From the NCBI GenBank assembly GCA_000697335.1, contig JNEM01009182.1, positions 1-15,338 of the forward strand: a stretch of DNA of 15,338 nt, in the 5' to 3' direction. Shown in pieces: positions 5,829 through 15,338 of the stretch; position 1 is the stretch's first letter; each line of letters starts with the position of its first letter. This stretch comes from Conidiobolus incongruus B7586 (Eukaryota > Entomophthoromycota > Entomophthoromycetes > Entomophthorales > Conidiobolaceae). The notes under the pieces were generated by a model that did not search any database, was not told the DNA's origin, and saw nothing but the letters and a program-made list of their open reading frames with translations. A program made the translations under genes and the position numbers.

Positions 5829-8746
5829 CTAACTCCTAACAACACGTTAAAGAATTAATAGATACAATCTAACATTAAAACACTTGATAATTAATTAAAT
5901 TTTAATAATCGTATTATAAAATAATTATCAATTTTACCATAAATTAAAAATATATAAAATAAAAAATTGATAAGTATCTTGAATATTCATTTTAAAATTA
6001 ATTAATCGTACGTTCTATCTAAATATTCTCAACATTCATAATCAAAAAAAATAAACCTTACAGTTAAATTAATTCGTAATAGATACATATGACTTCAGTG
6101 AGTCAAGTGCGACGGGAATATGGTCAAAAATTCCAATTGCTTTGCAAATAAATTTACTAGAATTAAACTGGTCATACCCTTTTTAAAATTAGTCATGTGT
6201 TCATACAGAGAACAGGTAATGAGACTAAGGCAGTTATCACATTTAGCCATTTAATAAATTTTAAAAATAGTACCTGATCCAACTCTTTATTAAATTAATT
6301 TCTTTTCAATATATACAACTAAACGTAATTCAATCAATTTTAAAATATATTTATAGTTTAGTTAGATGATATGATTTCTAATATTTAATGAGTATTCCTA
6401 TCCACTTTAAGTTTTCTAGACCCTCTTAACTGTTTAATTTCACATCATTTCAAGTCAACTTTGGAAAATCATTTATCCTATTGAATTCAATTTATTTCTA
6501 GTATTGTCAGTATTTATTAAAAATATAGAAAGATTTATAGTATAAAATTAAAAATTTTACTAATAATTCTAAGTAATAGTCCTAAAATATTATATTACTT
6601 TGTGTAATTATAGTATTTAAAGAATAATTATACTATTTCTGTTTTTAGATATAATGCAAGTTATAAGGTTGAATTCCTAATTTGATCATTATATTCAAAC
6701 ATTTCTATAATTTCTATAAGAATCCAATTTAATGGTTACTTGTTTAATTAATATTTGTTAGAATATTGCATATTGGTTAAATTATTTAGTTATTTTTTTA
6801 ATTAATGTTAATTATTATGTTATTTTAAATTTATTAAGATTATTTAAAAATTGTCAAATAATTAATAGTTTTTTATTATTATTAGATTTAGTTATTTTTT
6901 TCATCAAAGTTCCCCTAAAACAATCAAATTTTTTAAGACTTGAGGCATAATAAACCATTAACATTCTCTTTATATCAATTCAAAACTAAACTCTGTAATT
7001 GTAAGGTAAAAATTCTCGCATAAATCGGTTGAAATACTTTTTAAGGTAATATAATTTTATAATTGTTGGGGTAATTGTTTCAGCTAGTTGAAAAGAGGTC
7101 TCAATTTGGTAATTTTATCGCATTAATTATATTATTTAATTTTAATCAGATTTTTTCTCAAGTTTTGATGATAGACTTTTTGTATTATTAAAGGTACAAG
7201 TCAAAAAATATTTCAAAACGAAGCTATTGATATAAATGATAATAAATCAGTATAAATCTCTTAGTTTGAACAACAATTAATGATATATTATACTTTATAA
7301 TCAAAAACCAATCGACCACCTCATAAAATAATTCCAAATTCTAGAAAAATTGATCAGCATTCTGGATAATTCAAACCAATTAACTTTGTAGGACTCTAAT
7401 TATAATTTAAATGTTTCTATTTAGTTAATAACTATTAATATTAGTTTTAACTGTATGCTTATTTTTCAAATTTCTATTTTTCTTTTAATTTGTCTTTGTG
7501 AAATTGAATTTAATGATAATTTTTAATAATGGTAACAGTCACAGGTAATTACCTAAATTGTTTAATAATTGGTTATCTTTCCAAGTGATAATATATATTT
7601 TTTAATGTTGAAATCATATCATCAGTTATAAGAATTCAATTATTAATTAATTAACGATTATAAAAGAACAATAAAATATAATTCAAATTATAAATCATGT
7701 CACATCTATTATTAAGAATATTAAAGTTTATTCTAGATATTTTGAGAACTGTGATAATTGATTGATAAAATGAAAGTCAAACTATATTATAATTGAGTGA
7801 ATAATATATGGTTTGTTTATAATTTGTACAATTTTTATAGTTTTTAGTGAAAAACTTTGAATTGAATATAAGGTAAAGTATTCAAAATATGAATTATTAA
7901 ATCAATTGTTTTCTTGATATAATGTAAACTCGAGTGAGCTATATCAATTTAATTCAAAATATTATTCATCTCACAATTTGATAATATTGGATTAAATTTA
8001 AATGATGAATATAAAAAATATATAATAAAATTCACACTCAACGTATATTTTAACTATATTTTATAGTAAAAATTTAGATCATTATTTACATATTTAAGTT
8101 CATTAATTAATCAAATATAAACTATTCAACAACCTACATCAAATTTTTATTATTTTATCTCTTGAGTTGATTTAATATATTTTATAGTATATTAAACAGA
8201 ATTATCAACATATTCCAATCCTAAAAATATAATATTAAATAACTTAAAATATTTAAATGTAATGAATGAAATTTTAATAAGCATAATTCAAGTACGATAT
8301 TATATTCAATATATTTTTGAAACTCTTTAAATAAAATTATAGTAATATTAATTTAAAATTTTAATCAAATAATAAATGAATTTATTAATATTGTTAAATT
8401 TATAAAATGAATATATTACTTAGTATTTGAAATATTGTTTTAATATTAAATACTATAAAATATTTGATAAAAATAAGTTAATACAAATTATTTAATAATA
8501 ATCATCAATCAATATTATTCTACTAATTAATAATTTTCAGATATATTAATATACTAACAATATATAATATAATATAGTATCAAATTATACTTATCTCAAT
8601 GGATATGCAATATTACCAAGAAATTTATTTGAATGATATACTTATAATACCAAGCATTATAGAAACTATATTGAAAATTATCTATATATTTCAATTACAA
8701 CCTACTCTTCAATGTTTATTAATTGACCTGAATAAACTTAAATATT
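5829..8746. other. AT-rich DNA with scattered less AT-rich patches
   Basis: No gene can be supported over about 2.9 kb. A 37-codon minus-strand frame at 6069-6183 has coding-like residue variety in a patch of higher G+C and could belong to the same decayed gene as 5469-5828. The rest, including slightly less AT-rich parts near 6400-6480 and 6900-7150, shows no recognisable protein, RNA or repeat structure. Confidence 0.4.
6099..6105. promoter_or_regulatory. TGAGTCA, Gcn4/AP-1-type bZIP site
   Basis: Exact TGAGTCA about 1 kb upstream of the candidate bZIP TATA element, so an autoregulatory site is conceivable. It overlaps the coding-like patch at 6069-6183 and may simply be part of old coding sequence. 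Confidence 0.25.
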
Positions 8747-9121
8747 ATTATTAATAATTTAGTGCTTTACAGCAGTATGAATATACCAAATAGATATTTA
8801 TTAACATGCCTTACATTTGAAATAGAATTTTTAAAGTTAAATTATCAATCAATCTCGAAATACAGATTGGATATAAACCTGAACTTTCGAAGCATCCAGC
8901 ATCATGTGCTAAAGATAGCCAGTGCTTTCGGAGGGTTTTGGTAGGAGAAAAATTTTCACCGATGGGAAAGTGATCCAGTCAATCTTGTGACCTTATCAAT
9001 AGCACTTTAGTCCACAATCTAACAACTAAACTCAATGGATAAATACATCAAGCATTATCCAACATTGTTACCTTGTTAATTATTCTTCCAAGCTGCTGAT
9101 TTAATTTGCCTTCTTTTTATT
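8747..9121 (+). repeat. 375-bp perfect inverted repeat, right copy
   Basis: Exact inverted copy of 403-777. In this orientation a short open frame runs to a TAG at 8942-8944 (55 residues from the ATG at 8777). It matches no family I know and is probably incidental, conserved only because the DNA is duplicated. The flanking bases on the two sides differ at once, so the duplicated unit is exactly this segment to within a base or two of ambiguity in AT-rich edges. Together the copies bound an 8719-bp interval (403-9121) that holds the bZIP gene and could invert by recombination between them. Confidence 0.95.
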
Positions 9122-10591
9122 GAATTCGACTGTTTTTTAATCGCCCCAAAGTTTGGTAAGTTGGATGAGATATATAGATTAATTGCCGAGCTTTATCAAG
9201 ATTAGGTTTAACATTCAAAAATTTGAATAAATTAATTATAATATAATTTAATTTAATTATAATTTTATATTAGGATTAAAATAATAATTCAGTCTGATTG
9301 AAATAATTATCTTGTACTTAAGTTTGATTCAAGATAGAAGTTAATAGTGTGAATATTTTGCTTTTATCATATCATATTATTTTAACTTTTAGATATTAAA
9401 CTATATTATGTTTAAAATTAATATATTTATATTGTTAATATATTATATATATAATATCTAACTTGATATTTTATTGTAAATCATTTATATATATTAATAA
9501 TTTATATTATTGGCAAAAAGCTAAAAATCTGTTCAAGATATATTAATAACATAATTTCTTTATTTATTATATTATCCAAATTTCTTTATAAATATTAAAG
9601 TAATATAAAAATATATTTTTAAAAATTTTGATTTTAATATTATTATTGTTAAATTATAATAACAAATTAAAATATATTAATCGTATAACTTTTTTTTATC
9701 ATTAATACTTAATATATATTAATTTATATTTTTAAAAATGTCATGAAAGTTTTTAAATTAACATTGTATTAATCAATGTTTACAAGATGATAATATATAT
9801 ATTATATTTATTAAGGCCAAAAATTAGTGAGTGTAATTTAAATTTTAATAACGAATGTTAAAATATAAAATTCAACTTTTAAATATTAACAATAATTTAT
9901 TTATATAAAAATATTTTTAGTAATAGTTATTAATTATGATTAATTTATAATTATTTAAATTATTATAATTATTCAATTAATTTTACCTATTATATAATTA
10001 GTTAATTAATTAATTAATTAAATTTTATAATTATGATAATTTTTATTTTTCAGCAATTTTCAAAATTTTTATAAAATATTTATGAAATAAATTATAATTT
10101 AAGAAAATATAGAAAAATATCAAAATAAAAAATATGATTATTTTAATATAAATATGAATTTTGAAAAAAAATTATCTTAATTGAAAATAAATAAAAAGAT
10201 AGAGATTTTAATTTCAAATCCATATAACTTATATCTATATTTTATAATCAATTGTTTAAAAATACTCTTTGACATAATATTAAACAAATTTTTAGTTAAT
10301 TTTTTGTAATTATATAATGATTGAAATTAAGTATTATCATTATTTGAATGTGATAATATATTGAAGATAATTACATTTGTAAGAATAGAGTAAATAACTG
10401 GATGTAATGTTAAATTTTATATTGAAATTTGGAATTTAGAAAATATTGTTAATGAGAAAGATGAATAAAGGTTCGATGAATATAATTATTAGGTTTAAAT
10501 AATAAAAATTAATAAAATTTACAATCCAATCATTTTTAATTATTGTTGAAATAGTTAATTAATTTTATGATTAAGTTAAATTGGAATGTAA
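9122..10591. other. AT-rich intergenic spacer
   Basis: Slightly less AT-rich up to about 9230, then nearly pure A+T. It includes a short TTAA-type run near 9999-10020. No gene or fold recognised. Confidence 0.5.
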
Positions 10592-10663
10592 GCTCCGCTG
10601 GTGTAATGGTTAGCACTCAGGACTTTGAATCCTGCGATCTGAGTTCGATTCTCAGGCAGAGCT
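10592..10663 (+). tRNA. tRNA-Gln (anticodon TTG)
   Basis: A 72-nt cloverleaf without intron. The D arm is GTGT-AATGGTTA-GCAC, the anticodon stem CAGGA/TCCTG is perfect, and the loop CTTTGAA places anticodon TTG at 10625-10627, reading CAA. The T arm is CTGAG-TTCGATT-CTCAG with a consensus B box. Discriminator base T73 is as in eukaryotic tRNA-Gln. The acceptor GCTCCGC/GCAGAGC pairs at six of seven positions and has one C5-A68 mismatch. Bases through the D and anticodon arms follow the usual eukaryotic tRNA-Gln sequence. No CCA is encoded. The mismatch could be tolerated, edited or an early sign of decay. Confidence 0.92.
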
Positions 10664-10670
10664 GTTAGGA

Positions 10671-10677
10671 TTTTTTT
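10671..10677 (+). terminator. RNA polymerase III terminator (T7)
   Basis: Seven T residues beginning 8 nt after the tRNA-Gln 3' end, the expected Pol III stop signal on the sense strand. Confidence 0.75.
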
Positions 10678-11136
10678 AATTAGTTTCAAATAATAAAATT
10701 CTCTCAGATTCGTTCATTTGTATATTAATCAATTTCATATTTTTTCTATTTATTAATATATTAAATTATTACATCGATTTTAAAATTACTCATATATTAT
10801 TTTAATATACTAGACTAATAAATCACTTATTATATTTAAACTTTTATATTCAGGATTATTTACATTAATTTAACATCTCATCTTCTTTTCCTATTCAAAA
10901 TAAAATTCTAAATAAATTAAAATTCCCACAATTTATCAATCTCAAAATTAAATTAGAAATATCTTTACAATATTATCTCATCATTCGATAAGAGTATCTA
11001 ATACAATATTATTAACTCTCACCACAATTATAAAATTAATTATTAAGAAAAAAAAATAATAATTAATATATTTTTTTGTTTATATTTTAAATTTGTTTGT
11101 TTATAATAAATAGAATAGAATAGAATTTGTTAAATT
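10678..11136. other. AT-rich spacer and promoter region of the importin gene
   Basis: No coding region. A short tandem TAGAA run (about 11111-11126) precedes the importin start codon. TATA-like strings are plentiful and cannot be ranked. Confidence 0.4.
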
Positions 11137-14100
11137 ATGGATTTAGTAAATGAAGCATCCATTTTACAATTAAGTAGTATTCTCAAACACTTGACAAGTA
11201 TTGACAATCTATGCCGTGAAGATGCCGAAAAGAGATTGAACCAACTTAGGAAGGAAAATCCTGATGCTTTCCTTGCTAATTTAGTTGCTATTTGTTCTCA
11301 TGGGGATACCGTATCAGTAAGTTAATTGGATTGATTATAAGATGAAAATTGACAAATTGGGATTTAGGTAAGATCACACGCCGCAGTACTTTTTAGAAGA
11401 TTGGCTTTTAAGAGCAATCCTTATGGCGAGGGCAACGTTTCGGATGAAGACAGTGACTTCACCCAGAGTCCATGGAACTTGGCTCAAGAAAATACTAGAG
11501 AAATTTGTAAATCCGAATTGTTGCAATGTCTTACATCGCAGGAAGATAGTCAACTTCAGCACAAGTTGGCGGATGCCGTCGCCGAACTTTATAGACAGAT
11601 TACCGCCTATGATTTGGAGTGGCCCGAACTCGCTATGGCGGTTGTGCACCTATGTAATAATGACAGACCTATTTTGAGGGAAACCGGCTTCAGAATTTTG
11701 TCTAGCGTTCCCAATATTGTTAAGGGCGAGCCTGTAAATAATGTTAAGCAGGCTTTCGTCCAGAATTTGAACAGTTCTCAAACTAAAGAAGTGCAGCTGG
11801 CTGCTTTGGATGCTGCTGTCTCCTTACTCTTAAAAACTGATTCTAAACCCTTGCAAAGTGCTGCTGATCTCTTGCCCCAAATGCTCTCTACATTAGAAAC
11901 TTTCTATAAGGCCGGCGATGAAGACTCTTTGTCCGATGCTTTGCAATCTTTCATCGATTTGGCTGGCGTTCATGCTAAGTTATTCAAGGATGTCTTACCC
12001 CACCTCTTGAATTTTATCGTTATGATTTTGAATAATAATGAAATTGACGAAAAGCCCCGCAAAAGCAGTTTGGAATTGATGTTAACCATTACTGGAGAAG
12101 CCCCCAGTTTAGCTAGAAAGACTCCTAACTTGACTAGTGAGTTAGTCCCCATCTGTTTGAAGATGATGACTCAGGTCGAAGATGACGAAAGCTGGCATAC
12201 TTCTGACGAGGTAGAGCCCGAAGATTACGAAGAGCTCTATATCGTCGGTGAGCAAGCTATCGACCGTCTCGCTAGAAGCATCGGTGGCAAGCAAATGGTA
12301 CCCATTGCATTTCACTACATCCCCCAATTGATCCAAAGTGATAAGTGGAACGAACGCCACGCCGGGCTTATGGCTATCTCTTCCATTGGTGAAGGCTGTG
12401 TCAAGTACATGGAAAAGGAATTGAACAGCATTATTCAGATGATCTTACCCAAACTTCAAGATCCCCACCCCAGAGTCAGATATGCCGCCTGTAACACTAT
12501 TGGCCAAATGTCCAGCGACTTTGGTCACATTATGCAAAAGGAATTCCACCATGTCATTCTCAACAGCCTTGTGCCCTTATTGGACGATAATGCCAATCCC
12601 AGAGTACAAGCTCACTGTGCCGCTGCCACCATCAACTTTTGCGAGTATTTGGATCGTGAAATCATGGAGCCCTACTTGGAGCATTTGTTGAACAAGTTAG
12701 TTCCACTTTTGAAGAGTCCCAAACTCTTTGTCCAAGAACAAATTGTCACTACTATTGCCACTGTTGCTGATACTGTTCAAGAGGGCTTTGCCAGATTCTA
12801 TCCTGCCATTATGCCCTTACTTATCAACATTCTCCAAACTCACACAAGCAATGAGCATCGCATGCTCCGTGGGCGTATTTTAGAATGTGCTACTTTGATT
12901 GCACTTGCTGTCGGTAAGGAAGTATTCCAAAATGATTTCATTCCTTTTGTCCAACTCCTCCAACATATCCAACAATCTTTGACTGATGATTCTGATCCCC
13001 AACACTCCTACTTACTTCAAGCTTGGGCCCGTGTCTGTAAGGTCATGGGTGACGAATTCGCCCCTTACTTGGATTTCGTCATGCCTCCATTGATGAAGAC
13101 TGCTCAATTGAAACCCAACTTCACAGTTTTAGAAATTGACGAAAGTCCAGAATCCCAATATCCAGCTGAAGATGGATGGGAATTCGTGACTGTTGACGGT
13201 CGCCAAGTCGGTATTAACACTTCTACCATTGATGACAAGTGCACCGCCGTCGATATGTTGTTATGTTATGCTAGACAACTCGAAACTGGATTTGCCAAAT
13301 ATGCTCATGAAGTGTTGACTATCATGATTCCTTTGATTCGTTTTTACTTCCACGATGGCGTTAGATATTCTGCCGCTTCATCCATTCAATACTTGTTGAG
13401 CTGCTACCCCAGAGCTCAGAATGAGGATGAGTTCTTAACCGTTTTCCACTCAGCCGTTACCGTTATGCTCCAGACCATCAATAGTGAAACCGACGCCCAA
13501 TACGTCGCCCATCTCTACAGCTGTCTAGGTAGATGCATCGAAATTGTTGGTACATCTTGTCTCTCTCCCGATCAAATGAACGAATTAGTTGAAGGTGCCA
13601 ATCACCAATTGCTCACTGCCCTTGAACACATTCAGGAAAATATTGCCGCCGCTGAGGAAATGGATGCCGAAGATGAAGAACAAGCCGAGGAGGACGATCT
13701 CTACTACGATAATTTAATGTCAGAATTGGCTCGTTGTATTCACTCTTGCTTCCAAGTTCATGGTATTACATTCCTCAAGCCTTTCGATGCTCTCATTCCC
13801 CAGATCCAGGGTCTCTTAGGACATCCTAAGGCCTACTGCCGCCACGCTGCTGTCTGTATTATTGACGACCTTATTGAATTTGCCAATCCCGCCAGCTGGG
13901 ACTATCTCAATACTCTAATCCAACCCATTATTCCCATGATCTTAGACCCCAAGCCCGACGTCAGACAGGCCGCCTCGTATGGTATTGGAGTTGCAGCCCA
14001 ACACGGTGGCGAAAATCAACTTCAAATCTTCAATCAAGCCATTCCTCTTCTTCTTCAAGCGCTCTCTGACCCCAGTGCCCACGACGAGGAAAATGTCAAC

Positions 14101-14484
14101 GCTACTGACAATGTTGTCTCCGCCATCACCAAAATCATGAAGAGTCTCAACAATGCCCTCGACGTCTCCGCACTCGTTCAACCCTGGTTCGCCGCTCTCC
14201 CTATCCGCGAAGACGACGAAGAAGCTGGTATCGTTCTGACCCACCTCCTCGATCTTGTCGAATCTCAGCATCCCGTGATTGTCGGTTCCCCAGATTCTTT
14301 GGTCCATCTTGGTATTGTTATTGTTTCCTTCCTCACATCCGGCGTCCTACAGAATGAACCCCAAATTGCACAAAGAGCTCACAATATCCTCCAAGTTGTA
14401 CTCCAGAATTCTAACGAGGATGTTAAAACCAAAATATTTAATGGGGTTGACGATTCGGGCAAACAGATGTTGAGTTCGTTATAA
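11137..14484 (+). CDS. importin-5/Kap121 (Pse1-like) nuclear import karyopherin
   Basis: Two exons, 11137-11316 and 11368-14484, give 1098 residues, the usual length for human IPO5 and yeast Pse1/Kap121. The protein carries cargoes such as ribosomal proteins and histones through nuclear pores and releases them on binding RanGTP. Residues about 26-72 form the importin-beta N-terminal domain, split by the intron and restored in frame by splicing. HEAT repeats fill the rest. Recognisable blocks are the acidic linker about 328-351, DPHPRVRYAACN at 425-436, DGWEF at 662, FYFHDGV at 719, a second acidic stretch near 826-838, PDVRQAASYG at 923 and ENVNAT at 968, each closely like IPO5. The long second exon is uninterrupted. 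The ATG at 11137 is chosen because the following residues align with the family N-terminus. Base composition is far less AT-rich than its flanks. It appears intact. Confidence 0.95.
11317..11367 (+). other. 51-nt spliceosomal intron of the importin gene
   Basis: Donor GTAAGT, acceptor TTTAG, phase 0 after codon 60. TTGAC at 11349-11353 is a plausible branch site. Retention would put TAA in frame within three codons. Removal joins the N-terminal domain to the VRSHAAVLFRRLAF block that the family has at this point. Exon 2 starts GTAAGA, so the acceptor is followed directly by a donor-like sequence. Confidence 0.92.
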
Positions 14485-15338
14485 ATATTTTAAAAGAACT
14501 CAGTTAATAAGTTTTTTATATAATATATATATTGGGCTTTTTTGTTGGAAAATAGTAATAAAATCATAGCAGTTTAAATAATTATAATTATAATTATAAT
14601 CAAGTCAGTTTTAGTAATATTAATGTAATATTATGATTTTGAAGGATTTGAAATTAATAAAAATTATAATAAATTAATTTATTAATAATTATTGGTATGA
14701 AGTGAGTGTATTTATATTAATTTTGAATTTGTACATATATTTTTATATTTTAATCATAATATTCATTCTTTGAATTGTTTTTTAAGTTTTCAATTATTCA
14801 AATAATTTAATATTAACATTATATTATTTATCAAAATCTATTTTTAATTAATTAAAGAAATACTTATTTTAAAATGAATTCTATTGATTACTTATTTTAA
14901 AAATTATTAATTTATAACATATAGTCTGAATTATATAATTAAATTGTTTTGATATTTTATTTTCTCTATTATCTTCTTATTATAAGATATTATATTGATT
15001 TTAAAATTAATAATAAATTTTTTTCAATTAATCATTTAATAGAAATATACCAATTGATTTTTGGTATTTATCAATTAAATAAAAGATATATTAATATTTA
15101 AATTAGTTTAAAATAAAATTAATTTTATATATTCATTCAACCACTATTTGATTATCCTAATTATTTAATATTATTAAGAAGTTAAATTTTTTTTGAATTT
15201 TAATATTAAATATTATAATTAAAATAAATATAATAATTCAAAAAAAATTTAATCACTTTTTATGAATTTATATTTAATTACTAAATATAAAAAAATCAAA
15301 ATTTATTTATTTTATTATTATTTAATAAAAATTAATTT
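14485..15338. other. importin 3' flank and AT-rich spacer
   Basis: AT-rich with no gene seen. AATAAA at 14557-14562, about 75 nt after the stop codon, is a possible poly(A) signal. A short TAATTA-type tandem run lies near 14577-14600. Confidence 0.45.

Noticed and set aside
8762-8944. 60-codon frame in the right repeat (and its mirror at 580-762) as a real gene
   Set aside because: Present twice only because the DNA is duplicated; no family match and no promoter or codon evidence.
403-9121. Calling the repeat-bounded interval a DNA transposon or other large element
   Set aside because: No transposase or other element gene is recognisable inside and no clear target-site duplication is seen; a TA near each outer edge is uninformative because TA is palindromic and common here.
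403-9121. Centromere with inverted repeats flanking an AT-rich core
   Set aside because: The interval holds an apparently intact regulatory gene, and the repeats are short; nothing specific supports a centromere.
13942-14307. 121-codon minus-strand frame inside the importin gene
   Set aside because: Shadow of the clearly conserved plus-strand importin sequence.
1-15338. CRISPR array, rRNA genes, bacterial operons
   Set aside because: No regularly spaced direct repeats, no rRNA sequence, and the gene structure is eukaryotic.

Overview
The window looks like nuclear DNA of a very AT-rich fungus. Three things point there: a bZIP protein with the exact Gcn4/CPC1 basic-region and zipper register, a full karyopherin of the Kap121/Pse1/importin-5 family with one 51-nt GT-AG intron, and a eukaryotic tRNA-Gln ending in the discriminator base T. 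The strong contrast between moderate-GC genes and nearly pure A+T spacers, together with few introns, suggests an early-diverging or otherwise AT-biased lineage. I cannot place it further from sequence alone.

Layout: 1-402 is AT-rich spacer. A 375-bp sequence at 403-777 recurs with no mismatch and no gap, in inverted orientation, at 8747-9121. These perfect inverted repeats enclose about 8 kb. Inside lie decayed AT-rich DNA with a fossil Ty1/copia reverse-transcriptase piece (1536-1739), a minus-strand Gcn4-like bZIP gene (3855-4553) with a long, ATG-poor leader and a plausible promoter near 5022-5098, a decayed open frame with a RecA/Rad51-paralogue-like motif (5469-5828), and then about 2.9 kb of AT-rich DNA. 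Outside the right repeat come AT-rich spacer, tRNA-Gln(TTG) at 10592-10663 with a Pol III T-run, and the importin-5/Kap121 gene (11137-14484, 1098 aa after splicing). AT-rich DNA continues to the end.

The most interesting part is the leader of the bZIP gene. Between the start codon (4553) and 4993 only two ATGs occur on the sense strand. The first opens a three-codon uORF, Met-Ala-Cys-stop, the same tripeptide as uORF1 of yeast GCN4 as I recall it. The second opens a 66-codon uORF that runs out of frame across the main start codon, as uORF2 does in animal ATF4. This layout predicts Gcn2/eIF2-alpha-controlled delayed reinitiation, combining a GCN4-like first uORF with an ATF4-like overlapping inhibitory uORF. 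Gcn4-type sites (TGASTCA) also cluster loosely around the gene.

The bZIP regulator and the importin are probably unrelated functionally. Any link (nuclear import of the factor by this karyopherin) would be generic.
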